64,000 nt of DNA from Bacteroidota bacterium (GCA_023422635.1 JAFAGO010000028.1:35607-99606); one strand, 5' to 3'; shown: positions 52,299 through 61,917, numbered from the stretch's first letter. Notes: a model not told the origin generated them from the letters alone. Numbers and translations are program-made.

Positions 52299-53327
52299 TT
52301 AGTTTTTATTCCGAAATTGAGCCCAGTATCGGTCTTGGTTAGTGATAAAGAGGCACTCGATCCAGCTTTCTAATGTCATTTTGGATAAAATATCTTGATC
52401 AATTTTCTGAAAGGATGTCTTGAAAAAATCAGCATCTAATGTTTCGTTTTCTCGATCGACAATAAAGACATTTTGAGAAGAATAAAAAGGATAGTTTTGA
52501 ATATCCGGATTGGTGGTTACGAGCTTTTTTCCAGAAGCAAGCGCTTCAAAAGTACGCATTGTTAAGCCCAACTGAAAAGGTTTGTTCATATCAAGTACCG
52601 CAAAAGAATCTTCATAAATTTCTGCAATTTCAGAGTGATGTAGCTTTGTGAAACTTAATTTTTTGATGTTGAATTTCTGCAAACTTTTGTCAAAAATTTT
52701 CTTTAGCAGAAACACCATTTTGCTTGGTGCATAGTAATAGAAAAAAGTCGTGAGCCCAAGGTTCTTAGCGATGCGTTGTAGTTTTTCGCCAATTAAGTAG
52801 CGATCGGTATGTGCGCTTCCGATAAAAACCAAATCGTATTTTGCTTGCTTTTTTTGTTTGGTGTTTATGTATTCTTCAAGAAAAAATAGAGGACGAAAAT
52901 GCAGTTTGTATTGTTCTGCATCCGAATATTCAAACGTAAAATTTTGGTCGAAATACCGGTAAAGTTCTTTAAACTTCGGGTATTCTCTCGCAGCATCGTA
53001 AGCATAAAAAATAGTTTTTGCATTAGGATGTGTTTTTTTGAATTCATCAAGAAAAAAGAAGGGAATGCTTTCTCCTTTAATCAAAAGAAAGAAATCGTAA
53101 TTTTTTGCAGAGGTTTGGTTGAGAATATCTTGGTAATAACGGTTAATTCTTCTTTGATAAATAGTGCTGTTTACGCGAATAATCCCTTTTGTTAGAACTG
53201 AATTTGAGGGTCTCTCATTAAAAAAATCTACTTCTGCTCCTAAAGATTTCAACTTTGAAACAATCGCTTTTTCGTAGCCGAAAAAATGTGCGGAAATAAA
53301 GAGTATTTTTTTGTGATTGAGATTCAT
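52299..53327 (-). CDS. CgeB-like glycosyltransferase
   Basis: A 342-residue protein of the GT-B type: an N-terminal sugar-acceptor half (KKILFISAHFFGYEKAIVSKLKSLGAEV) and a C-terminal half with YDLVFIGSAHTDRY and GLTMRTFEALASGKKLVTTN, where nucleotide-sugar binding Glu lies. This matches the CgeB/DUF3880-type glycosyltransferases linked to surface polysaccharide or spore-coat decoration. It is the last gene of a recR-GT2-CgeB run on the reverse strand, 40 nt after the GT2 gene. Confidence 0.8.
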   Translation of the reverse strand: MNLNHKKILFISAHFFGYEKAIVSKLKSLGAEVDFFNERPSNSVLTKGIIRVNSTIYQRRINRYYQDILNQTSAKNYDFFLLIKGESIPFFFLDEFKKTHPNAKTIFYAYDAAREYPKFKELYRYFDQNFTFEYSDAEQYKLHFRPLFFLEEYINTKQKKQAKYDLVFIGSAHTDRYLIGEKLQRIAKNLGLTTFFYYYAPSKMVFLLKKIFDKSLQKFNIKKLSFTKLHHSEIAEIYEDSFAVLDMNKPFQLGLTMRTFEALASGKKLVTTNPDIQNYPFYSSQNVFIVDRENETLDADFFKTSFQKIDQDILSKMTLESWIECLFITNQDRYWAQFRNKN

Positions 53328-53367
53328 TTTTTTTGTTCCGTTGAAGATTCTTTAGTTGAACAACGCG

Positions 53368-54186
53368 TTATTTTCCTAAAAGTTTTAAATATTGGTCTCT
53401 CAGCAAACGAAATGCATATTTTGCATGGTAGAAAACGGAGTACAATTGAAATTCAACAAAATTAATTTTCTTTAAAAGATACATGTCGTTTAAATTTTTA
53501 TGAAACCCTTTTTCCATTTCTTGAAGATTGGCTGAAAGGCCAGAAATTCCAAAAGTTCTTTTTCCGTCGCCAGCAAAAATTAATTCTTCATTTAAAATAT
53601 ACATTTTATAGTGTAGCGAAACTTTTAACCAATAATTGATGTCTTCAGCGTACCGTTGATTGCTGCTAAAAAATCCAGCATTCTTAAGCACTTTTCTTTT
53701 AAAAATCACCGACGAAGGTTGTGCTTCATTGCGAATTAAAAGTTTTCGAAAGGTGATTTCTGCAAGATGGTTTCTATTCGGTGTATAAGGATAAAGGAGT
53801 TTTTGCTGTGTTCGTTTGCAAGCAAGAAAATCAATCGCGAAATTTTTGTTTTCGAAATAGTCCGTTTGCTTTTCTATTTTTTCGGGCAACCATTGATCAT
53901 CGGCATCCAATAAGGCAATATAATCGGCATCAGCAACCTTTAAAGCTGTATTTCTTGCTTTAGAAACGCCCCCATTTTCTTGCTCAATTAATTGAATATT
54001 GAGTTCAGAATGGTTGTGAATGTAATTTTTAATGATGGATGAACTCTCATCTGTAGAACCATCATTCACAACGATAATTTGAAAATGTTCAGCGCCGTAG
54101 GTTTGTAATCGAACACTTTCCAAGGATTTTATAATCGTTGATTCGGCGTTGTAAACGGGTATAATTACGGCAACCTTTTTTTTCAT
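53368..54186 (-). CDS. Family 2 glycosyltransferase
   Basis: A 272-residue GT-A enzyme. VAVIIPVYNAESTI and VVNDGSTDESS bind the nucleotide sugar, ENGGVSKARN and ALLDADDQW hold the DxD metal site, and RYAEDINYWLK supplies the catalytic base region (ED). Likely adds a sugar to a surface glycan. It starts 2 nt after the recR stop and precedes the CgeB-like gene, so the three are co-transcribed. Confidence 0.9.
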   Translation of the reverse strand: MKKKVAVIIPVYNAESTIIKSLESVRLQTYGAEHFQIIVVNDGSTDESSSIIKNYIHNHSELNIQLIEQENGGVSKARNTALKVADADYIALLDADDQWLPEKIEKQTDYFENKNFAIDFLACKRTQQKLLYPYTPNRNHLAEITFRKLLIRNEAQPSSVIFKRKVLKNAGFFSSNQRYAEDINYWLKVSLHYKMYILNEELIFAGDGKRTFGISGLSANLQEMEKGFHKNLNDMYLLKKINFVEFQLYSVFYHAKYAFRLLRDQYLKLLGK

Positions 54187-54188
54187 TT

Positions 54189-54800
54189 CTATCCGACTTC
54201 GTTATAAGGCATCCGATTGATAATGGATCTTCCCAACGAGATCTCATCAGCATATTCCAATTCATCGCCAACGGAAATTCCACGTGCGATGGATGAAAAT
54301 TTCACAGGGTAATTTTTAAATTTCTTATAAATATAGTAAGCTGTTGTATCGCCTTCCATCGTCGCACTTAATGCAAAAATTAATTCCTGAATTTCTCCTG
54401 ATTTAAGCTTGTTTTCAACCGCCGAAATATTCAGTTGGTTTGGTCCGATTCCTTCAATGGGAGAAATTTTTCCGCCTAAAACAAGGTATTTTCCTGTGTA
54501 TTTTGAAGTGTTTTCGATCGCCATTACATCCCGAACATCTTCAACAATACACAAAAGCGCATTGTTTCTTTTAGGACTTGCGCAAATTTCGCAAATTTCC
54601 GTGTCGGAAAAATTATAACATTCTTTACAGTAATGAATGTCTGTTACAAGTTTTTGCAAAGCGTTTCCCAAAGATAAAGCTTGGTTCTTAGGTTGCTTTA
54701 GTAAATGCAATGCTAATCGCAACGCAGATTTTTTTCCTATTCCCGGAAGCCCGGAGATTTCTTCAACGGCTTTTGCTAAAACTTTGCTTGGATAATCCAT
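54189..54800 (-). CDS. recR: Recombination protein RecR
   Basis: A 203-residue protein. The start [14 protein letters not shown] at 54800 matches the family; an upstream ATG would add 31 odd residues. It has a helix-hairpin-helix ([20 protein letters not shown]), a C4 zinc finger ([16 protein letters not shown]), a Toprim domain ([15 protein letters not shown]) and a C-terminal Walker-like tail. It works with RecO (encoded at 4770-5456) to load RecA on gaps. A -7 box lies 4 nt before the ATG. Confidence 0.94.
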   Translation of the reverse strand: MDYPSKVLAKAVEEISGLPGIGKKSALRLALHLLKQPKNQALSLGNALQKLVTDIHYCKECYNFSDTEICEICASPKRNNALLCIVEDVRDVMAIENTSKYTGKYLVLGGKISPIEGIGPNQLNISAVENKLKSGEIQELIFALSATMEGDTTAYYIYKKFKNYPVKFSSIARGISVGDELEYADEISLGRSIINRMPYNEVG

Positions 54801-54804
54801 CTTG

Positions 54805-54812
54805 CAAAGATA
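54805..54812 (-). promoter_or_regulatory. -7 promoter box of recR
   Basis: The reverse strand reads TATCTTTG, a perfect match, followed by CAAG and then the recR ATG; a leaderless or nearly leaderless transcript. Confidence 0.45.
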
Positions 54813-54893
54813 AAAAACGGTTTCGACTTCATTAGAAAATAAAATGCAAGATTCAGTTGCAATAAACAAGCTAAAATTGCGGTAAAAAAACAA

Positions 54894-54901
54894 TATCTTT
54901 G
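54894..54901 (+). promoter_or_regulatory. -7 promoter box of the Tubby/LURP-like gene
   Basis: TATCTTTG, a perfect match, 7 nt before the ATG at 54909 and 16 nt before an in-frame ATG at 54918. Confidence 0.45.
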
Positions 54902-54908
54902 AAAAAAA

Positions 54909-55523
54909 ATGTACGTAATGGTATTACAAAATCTTAATTATCCACTCGATTTTAAATTCAAAATTACCACGCTTTCTAGCGATTTTAATATTACCGATCG
55001 CAATGGAAATTATGTTGCATATGTTCGTCAGAAAATGTTTAAACTGAAAGAAGATGTTGCCGTTTTCAGCGATGAAACAAGGAGTAAAGAACTTTTTCGA
55101 ATTAAAGCAGATCGTTGGCTGGATTTTAATGCGTCTTACAGTTTGAACGACGTTGTAAATATGAAAAAATATGGCCGATTGGCGCGCAAAGGAATGCGTT
55201 CCATTTGGAAATCTACATATGATATTGTCGACGAAAATGATGTTGTAAAATTTACCATTACCGAAGATAATGCTTGGGTGAAAATTTGGGATAACTTAGT
55301 GAGTGAAATTCCGATTGTTGGCATGTTCACGGGCTATTTTTTAAATCCATCTTATAGCGTAAAAGATGCTTCTGGACGAGCTTTTTTCACCTTGAAGAAA
55401 ATGCCTTCACTGATTGGAAGACGATTTCAGTTGGAGCGATTGGTGGATATTGATGATGAAGATGAAACGCTGGTTGTTCTCTCTTTCTTAATGATGGTTT
55501 TATTAGAACGCGCAAAAGGATAA
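54909..55523 (+). CDS. Tubby/LURP-one-like C2-barrel protein
   Basis: A 204-residue protein without signal peptide (start 54909 or 54918). It has the repeated pattern of the LURP-one/phospholipid scramblase-like fold: [19 protein letters not shown], then a [14 protein letters not shown] strand, then [30 protein letters not shown], and a hydrophobic C-terminal helix ([15 protein letters not shown]). Proteins of this fold bind membrane phosphoinositides or scramble lipids in eukaryotes; bacterial functions are mostly unknown. Followed after 6 nt by a lipoprotein gene. Confidence 0.65.
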   Translation: MYVMVLQNLNYPLDFKFKITTLSSDFNITDRNGNYVAYVRQKMFKLKEDVAVFSDETRSKELFRIKADRWLDFNASYSLNDVVNMKKYGRLARKGMRSIWKSTYDIVDENDVVKFTITEDNAWVKIWDNLVSEIPIVGMFTGYFLNPSYSVKDASGRAFFTLKKMPSLIGRRFQLERLVDIDDEDETLVVLSFLMMVLLERAKG

Positions 55524-55529
55524 TTCATC

Positions 55530-55997
55530 ATGAAAAAACTGCTTTTTGGTATCGTTTTGGCTGCGATGTTTTCGTGCAATAAAAGCGAGCAATTTTCCAA
55601 AACACAAACTGCCGCAACAAGTTCTTTTCTTCGAGAAAACCGTTCTGTTTTGCAGCTTGAAACTTTTGATTTTCCCAAAGAAATTGAAGGATGTTCGTGC
55701 TATTTTGCGAAGAATAAACACGATTTCGAAAACGAAGAATATATCTACGCTGATGATTTTGGAAAAAAAGCGATGATAAAAATTGGTGGAGAAATGATTT
55801 CATTTCCTATAAAAGAAGAAGATCTTAGTTCAGGAGAAATTGAAAAAAAGAGCTCCAACGGGAACTACGAAATTCATATGAAAGGAAAAAAAATCAATGA
55901 TTTAGATGAAACCATGATGATGGAAGGTGAAATTACGGTGAAAGGCAAAGATGGAAAAACCGTCGCCACTCCTTTTTATGGCGAATGTGGATGTTAA
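55530..55997 (+). CDS. Small lipoprotein, unknown
   Basis: A 155-residue lipoprotein with signal MKKLLFGIVLAAMFSC. A CSCYFAKNKHDFENEEYIYADD segment in the middle and GECGC at the C-terminus leave two further Cys pairs that could form disulfides or bind metal. No family recognised. Probably in an operon with the Tubby/LURP-like gene (6-nt gap); pepD follows 25 nt later. Confidence 0.7.
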   Translation: MKKLLFGIVLAAMFSCNKSEQFSKTQTAATSSFLRENRSVLQLETFDFPKEIEGCSCYFAKNKHDFENEEYIYADDFGKKAMIKIGGEMISFPIKEEDLSSGEIEKKSSNGNYEIHMKGKKINDLDETMMMEGEITVKGKDGKTVATPFYGECGC

Positions 55998-56022
55998 ATT
56001 TAATTGAAAGATATACTAATTT

Positions 56023-57465
56023 ATGAGTCTTACGAATATAGAACCCAAAATTATTTGGGACAATTTTTCGGCATTAAATGCGGTGCCGAGACCTTCTAAA
56101 AAAGAAGAAAAAGTTATTGCATTTATTAAAAAATTCGGTGAAAACTTAGGGTTAGAAACTCGAGTGGATGCTGTTGGAAATGTTATTATTAAAAAACCGG
56201 CTACAGCGGGAATGGAAAGCCGCAAACCTATTGTTTTGCAATCGCATTTGGATATGGTTTGTCAAAAAAATAACGATGTAAATTTCGATTTTGAAACCCA
56301 AGGAATTCAGATGGAAGTTTCTGGTGATTGGGTGAAAGCAAAAGGCACAACGTTAGGTGCTGATAACGGAATTGGTGTTGCGTCGATTATGGCTATTTTG
56401 CAAAGTTCCGATATTCCACATCCTGCACTAGAAGCACTTTTTACGATTGATGAAGAAACAGGGATGACGGGAGCAATTGGCTTAAAACCAGGTGAACTTC
56501 ACGGAGAAATTCTTCTTAATTTGGATACCGAAGAAGATGATGAAATTGATATCGGTTGCGCGGGTGGTGTAGATGTTACTGCTTCGCAAAAATTCCCATT
56601 GCAACCTGTAGAAGGCGAAACATTAAACATTGTTGTAAAAGGTTTACGTGGTGGACATAGCGGAATGGATATTCACAAAGGTTTTGGAAATGCAAATATT
56701 CTTTTAGGCAGACTGCTTTATCCAGGCGTTGGAGAACATAATTTGCAATTGATTTCCATTGATGGTGGTGGATTACGCAATGCAATTCCAAGAGAAGCGC
56801 ATGCTGTTTTTGCAGTTCAAAATTCAGAAAAGTATTTGCAGAAAGCAGAAGAACTTCGAAAAGAAATTTTGGAAGAATTTGAAACCATTGAAAAAGATAT
56901 TCAGATTTCGATTGAAAAAGTTTCAAATTCTGAACAAGGAATTTCAGCGGAACATTCACGCAACATTATTTTAGCGCTTAAAGCGGCTCATAATGGGGTG
57001 TATAGAATGAGTCCTGATGTTGAAGATTTGGTAGAAACATCAAATAATATCGCACGAGTAGAGTTAAAAGCGGGTGATTTTAAAATTCTATGTTTATCAA
57101 GATCTTCGGTTGATTCAACGAAAGATGCAGTTGCCGAACAATTGAAATCGGTTTTCGAATTGGCGGGTTTAGATGTTGTTTTTAGTGGATCTTATCCAGG
57201 ATGGAAACCAAAACCAGGATCGGAAATCGTGCAGATTATGGAAAAAATCTACGAAGAAAAATTTGGAAGTGTTCCACAAGTAGTCGCTTGTCATGCCGGC
57301 TTGGAGTGTGGTATCATTGGTGCGAATTATCCAGCAATGGAAATGGTAAGTTTTGGACCGACAATTCGAGGTGCACACTCTCCAGAGGAGCGAGCAAATA
57401 TTCCGTCAGTACAAAAATTCTGGGGATATTTACAAGCAATTTTAGCTTCAATTCCTGAAAAATAA
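56023..57465 (+). CDS. pepD: Cytosol non-specific dipeptidase (aminoacyl-histidine dipeptidase)
   Basis: A 480-residue M20-family zinc peptidase that cleaves dipeptides such as Xaa-His. Metal and catalytic motifs: LQSHLDMVCQKN, GTTLGADNGIGVAS, FTIDEETGMTGA (catalytic Glu), LNLDTEE, KGLRGGHSGMDIH in the dimerisation lid, and VVACHAGLECGI near the end. Full family length. Followed by a terminator shared with nothing else. Confidence 0.95.
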   Translation: MSLTNIEPKIIWDNFSALNAVPRPSKKEEKVIAFIKKFGENLGLETRVDAVGNVIIKKPATAGMESRKPIVLQSHLDMVCQKNNDVNFDFETQGIQMEVSGDWVKAKGTTLGADNGIGVASIMAILQSSDIPHPALEALFTIDEETGMTGAIGLKPGELHGEILLNLDTEEDDEIDIGCAGGVDVTASQKFPLQPVEGETLNIVVKGLRGGHSGMDIHKGFGNANILLGRLLYPGVGEHNLQLISIDGGGLRNAIPREAHAVFAVQNSEKYLQKAEELRKEILEEFETIEKDIQISIEKVSNSEQGISAEHSRNIILALKAAHNGVYRMSPDVEDLVETSNNIARVELKAGDFKILCLSRSSVDSTKDAVAEQLKSVFELAGLDVVFSGSYPGWKPKPGSEIVQIMEKIYEEKFGSVPQVVACHAGLECGIIGANYPAMEMVSFGPTIRGAHSPEERANIPSVQKFWGYLQAILASIPEK

Positions 57466-57481
57466 AATTTTAAAAAGAAAT

Positions 57482-57513
57482 AAAAAATCCCGAAAATTAT
57501 CGGGATTTTTTTT
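57482..57513 (+). terminator. Terminator of pepD
   Basis: A stem of about 12 bp (57482-57493 with 57500-57511, loop of six) with ATCCCGA/TCGGGAT core and flanking A and T runs; it can also serve the convergent ferredoxin gene. Confidence 0.88.
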
Positions 57514-57556
57514 ATGGATTGATTCGCTGTGAATTTTTGATTTAATCAAAGATATT

Positions 57557-57889
57557 CTAAGGATAAGGCGCCATTTCGACCTCAATTCCTTCCAGATTTT
57601 CTGTAATTGGAATTTGGCAACCTAATCGAGAATTGTCGTGCACATGAAAAGCTTCTGCAAGCATTGCATCTTCTTCAGCGCCCATTTCGGGAAGTTTCTC
57701 GGCTCCGTTAACGATATAAATTTGGCAAGAAGCGCACATCGCCATTCCTCCGCAAACACCAATAGTTCCGTCGTCAGCCAACTCATAAGATCGCATTACT
57801 TCCATTAAATTCATCGACATATCAGTTGGAGCAATGATATTGTGTGTAACGCCTTCTCTGTCGGTAATTTTTATATTAATGTCGCTCAT
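57557..57889 (-). CDS. 2Fe-2S ferredoxin, adrenodoxin type
   Basis: A 110-residue electron carrier. The cluster ligands Cys46, Cys52, Cys55 and Cys91 follow C-x5-C-x2-C-x35-C with context GVCGGMAMCASC and RLGCQIP, typical of adrenodoxin/ISC-type ferredoxins. The gene for its likely reductase lies 39 nt upstream on the same strand, so the two probably form an electron transfer pair. Confidence 0.93.
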   Translation of the reverse strand: MSDINIKITDREGVTHNIIAPTDMSMNLMEVMRSYELADDGTIGVCGGMAMCASCQIYIVNGAEKLPEMGAEEDAMLAEAFHVHDNSRLGCQIPITENLEGIEVEMAPYP

Positions 57890-57928
57890 TTTACTTTCGT
57901 AATTGCCAGTTTTTATGGATGTAATTTA

Positions 57929-58981
57929 TTAATCGATTTTTTTAACAACTGCTTTCTCTGCTTCTTTGCGGCTGCCATCAAATCCGTCAACACCACTAAC
58001 GGTAGTGTATTTTAGTACGTATTTTTTACCAGGATTCAATCGTTGATAAACGCTTTGGCACATAATGGTCGCTTCATGAAAACCACAAAGAATCAATTTT
58101 AATTTTCCTGGATAGGTATTGATATCTCCAATGGCATAAATACCTTCAATATTGGTTTGGTAATCTAACGCATTGTTCACTTTAATCGCGTTTTTCTCAA
58201 TCTCCAATCCCCAATTTGAAATTTCCCCCAGTTTTGGTGTTAAGCCAAAAAGTGGAATAAAATAATCGGTTTCTACATCGGTTTTTTCTCCTTCTTTTTC
58301 AATGGTGATCGCTTCGATATGGCCATTTCCTTTAACCGCTACAACTTCTGCAGGCGTAATTAAATTAATTTTTCCTTCATTTTTTAACGCTTGAACTTTT
58401 TCTACAGAATCTAAAGCGCCTCGAAATTCATTTCTACGGTGAACCAAAGAAACTTCACTTGCTACATCTGCCAGAAAAATACTCCAATCCAATGCGGAAT
58501 CGCCACCGCCAGCAATCACGATTTTTTTGTTGCGGAAAAGCTCAGGATCTTTTACAAAATATTCTACACCGTGATCTTCATATTGTTCGATGTTTTCTAA
58601 ATCTGGTTTTCTTGGTTCAAAAGTTCCTAAACCACCTGCGATTGCAACTGCTTTTGCTCGGTGTACGGTGCCTTTATTGGTTATAACTTCAAACCATTCA
58701 TCATCAATTTTATTCAATGAAACTGCGGTTTCGGAAAGGGTGAATCCAGGTTGAAATTGTTTAATTTGTTCCATTAAATTATCCACCAACTCACCAGCGC
58801 CAACAGAGGGATATCCTGGAATGTCGAAAATTGGTTTTTTAGGATAAAGTTCTGCCAACTGGCCACCAGGTTGTGGTAAAGCATCAATAATGTGGCATTT
58901 TATTTTGAGTAATCCGGCTTCGAACACTGTAAATAAACCTGTTGGTCCTGCGCCGATAATAAGAAGATCTGTAGTAATCAT
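57929..58981 (-). CDS. Ferredoxin-NADP+ reductase, thioredoxin reductase type
   Basis: A 350-residue flavoprotein. It has an FAD motif (LIIGAGPTGLFTVFEAG), a second nucleotide motif (IVIAGGGDSALDWSIFLA) and the C-terminal FAD contact GIYAIGDINTYPG. It lacks the CxxC of thioredoxin reductase at the GGDSALDW site, which with the C-terminal extension marks the YumC-type FNR. Reduces ferredoxin (next gene) with NADPH or the reverse. Confidence 0.93.
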   Translation of the reverse strand: MITTDLLIIGAGPTGLFTVFEAGLLKIKCHIIDALPQPGGQLAELYPKKPIFDIPGYPSVGAGELVDNLMEQIKQFQPGFTLSETAVSLNKIDDEWFEVITNKGTVHRAKAVAIAGGLGTFEPRKPDLENIEQYEDHGVEYFVKDPELFRNKKIVIAGGGDSALDWSIFLADVASEVSLVHRRNEFRGALDSVEKVQALKNEGKINLITPAEVVAVKGNGHIEAITIEKEGEKTDVETDYFIPLFGLTPKLGEISNWGLEIEKNAIKVNNALDYQTNIEGIYAIGDINTYPGKLKLILCGFHEATIMCQSVYQRLNPGKKYVLKYTTVSGVDGFDGSRKEAEKAVVKKID

Positions 58982-59019
58982 TTTTTTTAAATATAAAAGT
59001 TACTGATAAATATAAGCTG

Positions 59020-59036
59020 CAAAATTAGCAAAATTA
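59020..59036 (-). promoter_or_regulatory. Tandem -7 promoter boxes of the ferredoxin reductase gene
   Basis: The reverse strand reads TAATTTTG twice in a row (59029-59036 and 59020-59027), one base apart, 38-55 nt upstream of the ATG at 58981; two start sites 9 nt apart are possible. Confidence 0.45.
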
Positions 59037-59071
59037 GCGCAAAGCATTGGTGCTTAATGGCACATTAGTTT

Positions 59072-59079
59072 TAAATTTG
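59072..59079 (+). promoter_or_regulatory. -7 promoter box of the DUF3108 gene
   Basis: TAAATTTG, a perfect match, with a TTG 22 nt upstream (59047-59049). Confidence 0.5.
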
Positions 59080-59131
59080 CAGCTAAAATGCTGGGAATTC
59101 TTTTTGGCAACCTTTTTGTAAAACTTTATGC

Positions 59132-59905
59132 ATGAAACAATTTATCCTTCTTATTGCTTTTTTGTTTTCTTCTATGGGGTTTACCCAAAAGTTGGATCAT
59201 ATTCAATCGGGAGAAAGCCTTAATTACCGAATTCATTATGGTGTTTTAAATGCAGGAACTGCCACATTAACTACTTTAAAGACGAATTATTTAGGTCAGC
59301 CCCATTTTTATGTAAAAGGAGTAGGGAAGACCACAGGTGCTGTTAAAGCCTTTTTTAAAGTGGAAGATGTGTATGAGAGTTTTATAAATATCAATACGGG
59401 TTTACCAAGTTTTTACGTAAGAAATGTTCGGGAAGGAAGCTATCGTCAACATTTTGAAACGTTATTTAATCACACAAATCACACATTAATTTTAACCGAC
59501 AAAAAAAATCCTAAAAATGGTTCACGAGTGATTAAATCGGTGAAGGGTGTTCAGGATATGTTATCAGCGTTTTATTATTTACGCAGTATAGATGCTTCGG
59601 ATATGAATGTGGGCGATGTTTATAGCCTCAATGTTTGGATTGATGATGAAATGTTTCCCTTTAGACTTCGCGTGGCTGGAGTTGAAGATGTGAAAACAAA
59701 ATTTGGATCCGTTAGTGCTTTAAAAATAATTCCTTCGGTGATGAGTGGTCGTGTTTTTAAAGATAAAGAAGGCGTGACCCTTTGGGTGACCAACGATAAT
59801 AATCATATTCCGATTGCAATAAAAGCGGAATTGGCAGTGGGATCTCTTCGTGCGGATCTCGATAATTACAAAAACGTAAAATATCCAATCGCTTTTAAGA
59901 AATAA
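59132..59905 (+). CDS. DUF3108 periplasmic protein
   Basis: A 257-residue exported protein (signal MKQFILLIAFLFSSMGFTQ). The GESLNYRIHYGVLNAGTATL strand at the N-terminus and FGSVSALKIIPSVMSGRVFKDKEGVTLWVTND near the end define DUF3108, a beta-rich family seen across Gram-negatives with no settled function, possibly envelope-related. Stands alone; convergent with pheS. Confidence 0.88.
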   Translation: MKQFILLIAFLFSSMGFTQKLDHIQSGESLNYRIHYGVLNAGTATLTTLKTNYLGQPHFYVKGVGKTTGAVKAFFKVEDVYESFININTGLPSFYVRNVREGSYRQHFETLFNHTNHTLILTDKKNPKNGSRVIKSVKGVQDMLSAFYYLRSIDASDMNVGDVYSLNVWIDDEMFPFRLRVAGVEDVKTKFGSVSALKIIPSVMSGRVFKDKEGVTLWVTNDNNHIPIAIKAELAVGSLRADLDNYKNVKYPIAFKK

Positions 59906-59925
59906 AATCTGAATGCTATAAAGAA

Positions 59926-59958
59926 AAAGTCCGCCATCGAGCGGACTTTCTTATTTTT
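59926..59958. terminator. Bidirectional terminator between DUF3108 gene and pheS
   Basis: AAAGTCCGC (59926-59934) pairs perfectly with GCGGACTTT (59941-59949) around CATCGA, with A-rich and T-rich flanks for both strands. Confidence 0.85.
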
Positions 59959-59972
59959 TAACTAAAATATTT

Positions 59973-60983
59973 TTATAGTGTTTTGAATTGTTCTAACATT
60001 CTAATATCATTTTCAAAGAACATTCTAATGTCGCTCATTTGGTAAAGCAACATCACAATTCGCTCAATTCCCATTCCGAATGCGTAACCAGAATATTGGT
60101 CAGGATCAATATTTACATTTTTTAGTACAGCGGGATCTACCATTCCGCAACCCATAATTTCTAACCAACCGGTTCCTTTTGTAATTCGATAATCGGTTTC
60201 GGAATTCAATCCCCAATAAACATCCACTTCTGCACTTGGCTCTGTGAAAGGGAAATAAGAAGGGCGCATTCTGATTTTAGATTTTCCGAAAAGTTCTGTG
60301 GTAAAGAATTGAATGGTTTGTTTCAAATCTGCAAAACTTACATTTTGATCGATGTATAAACCTTCAATTTGATGGAAAATGCAATGGGATCTTGAAGAAA
60401 CAGCTTCGTTTCTAAAAACTCTACCCGGAGCCAAAATACGAATTGGTGGTTCATTTTCTTCCATGTAACGAATTTGAACGGAAGAAGTATGTGTTCTTAG
60501 TAAAATATCAGGATCTTGCTCGATAAAGAAGGTGTCTTGCATATCGCGAGCTGGGTGATATTCTGGCAAATTAAGTGCGGTAAAATTGTGCCAATCGTCT
60601 TCAATTTCCGGTCCATCTGCAACGGCGAAACCAATTGATTTGAAGATGTCGATAATTTTATTTTTTACCAGATTAATCGGGTGTCGACTTCCTAAATCTA
60701 ATGGGAAACCTGGTTTTGTTAAATCTTCTTTTTCAACTAAATTGTGAGAAGTAGTAGCATTTTTTACTTCTTCTAATTTTGAAGCAACAGCCTGTTTTAA
60801 GGCGTTAATTTTTTGTCCGAATTCTTTTTTTTGTTCATTTGGGACTTCTTTGAATTTTTCAAAGAAATCATTCAGAATTCCTTTTTTTCCGTTGAATTTA
60901 ATTCTGAATTGTTCAATCTCGTCGTGTGTTTGAGATTGAAATTTCTGAACTTCTACTAATAATTCGTCAATTTTTTCTAACAT
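59973..60983 (-). CDS. pheS: Phenylalanine-tRNA ligase alpha subunit
   Basis: A 336-residue class II synthetase subunit that charges tRNA-Phe with the beta subunit (pheT not in window). A coiled-coil arm (residues 1-85) is followed by [30 protein letters not shown] (motif 2), the Phe pocket with [11 protein letters not shown], and the motif 3 [14 protein letters not shown]. Usual length. Confidence 0.96.
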   Translation of the reverse strand: MLEKIDELLVEVQKFQSQTHDEIEQFRIKFNGKKGILNDFFEKFKEVPNEQKKEFGQKINALKQAVASKLEEVKNATTSHNLVEKEDLTKPGFPLDLGSRHPINLVKNKIIDIFKSIGFAVADGPEIEDDWHNFTALNLPEYHPARDMQDTFFIEQDPDILLRTHTSSVQIRYMEENEPPIRILAPGRVFRNEAVSSRSHCIFHQIEGLYIDQNVSFADLKQTIQFFTTELFGKSKIRMRPSYFPFTEPSAEVDVYWGLNSETDYRITKGTGWLEIMGCGMVDPAVLKNVNIDPDQYSGYAFGMGIERIVMLLYQMSDIRMFFENDIRMLEQFKTL

Positions 60984-61005
60984 CTTTATTCGTTCTGTAA
61001 AGGTG

Positions 61006-61013
61006 CAAAATTA
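61006..61013 (-). promoter_or_regulatory. -7 promoter box of pheS
   Basis: The reverse strand reads TAATTTTG, a perfect match, 22 nt upstream of the pheS ATG. Confidence 0.5.
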
Positions 61014-61100
61014 CAAAATTTTTATGTGAAATCTGGCTTTTAAAAGCAGAAAAAGTCTGCACGAAACCGAACATACTTTATTTTTTTTGTAGTGGAGAAT

Positions 61101-61751
61101 CTAATTTGTTTCCAACGCTTTTATCATTACTTGCAAAGTAACTTCGTCTTTAATAACTCCGTTTTTAACAGGCATTGCAAATTGAACTCCGTAGTCTTCT
61201 CGATTAATATCTGTAGGTTCTGTCGCAATACTAATTTGTCCGTCTTTCACTGCTACGTTGGCATTAAATTGAACAGGTTTTGTAATTCCTTTTATGGTAA
61301 GGTTTCCATCAAGAATGGTGTTGTAGTCGCTGTTATCCGTGGTTTTGCTCACTTTCGTTATTTCGTAAGATGCGGTTGGGAATTTATTCACTTCAAAGAA
61401 ATCGCCACTTTTAAGATGATTTTCTAGTTTTGATTTCATTGCGGTATCGTCTTTCAAATCTATGCTTTCAAGCGATGAAAGATTGGCGACAAATTTTCCA
61501 CTTTCTAATTGATTGTCTTTTACGGTAACATCACCACTTTCAAATTTTACAATTCCAAAATGACTGGTGTTTTCTGATTTTAAAACTTTATACCCTTTCC
61601 ATTCTATTTTAGAATTAAGCGTGTCAAGGTGGTAAATACTTCCTTCTTTTGTTGTCGTAACCTCGTTGGTTTCGCTGGTAAGCGGCTTATCTTTTCCGCA
61701 AGAAACGAGCACTGCAAAAGAAAATAAGGTGAAGAATAAATTTTTTTTCAT
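61101..61751 (-). CDS. YceI family lipoprotein
   Basis: A 216-residue lipoprotein (signal MKKNLFFTLFSFAVLVSC). The lipocalin-like YceI barrel is shown by SKIEWKGYKVLKSENTSHFGIVKF, LENHLKSGDFFEVNKFPTASYEITKV, LTIKGITKPVQF and DYGVQFAMPVKNGVIKDEVTL. YceI proteins hold isoprenoid-like lipids such as quinone precursors. Transcribed alone. Confidence 0.92.
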   Translation of the reverse strand: MKKNLFFTLFSFAVLVSCGKDKPLTSETNEVTTTKEGSIYHLDTLNSKIEWKGYKVLKSENTSHFGIVKFESGDVTVKDNQLESGKFVANLSSLESIDLKDDTAMKSKLENHLKSGDFFEVNKFPTASYEITKVSKTTDNSDYNTILDGNLTIKGITKPVQFNANVAVKDGQISIATEPTDINREDYGVQFAMPVKNGVIKDEVTLQVMIKALETN

Positions 61752-61917
61752 TGCTTTGGATGTTTTTTATTTTAAGATGCGAAATTAAGGAATTCTTACG
61801 GAATATTCATCTGTAATCCTTTTTCGTAAAAGAATTTTTGTTCTTTGAAGTGTGTTGAATTCGGGAATAAAAGCGTAATATTATTTTGAATGATGAATCT
61901 ACACGAAAACAAATCCG

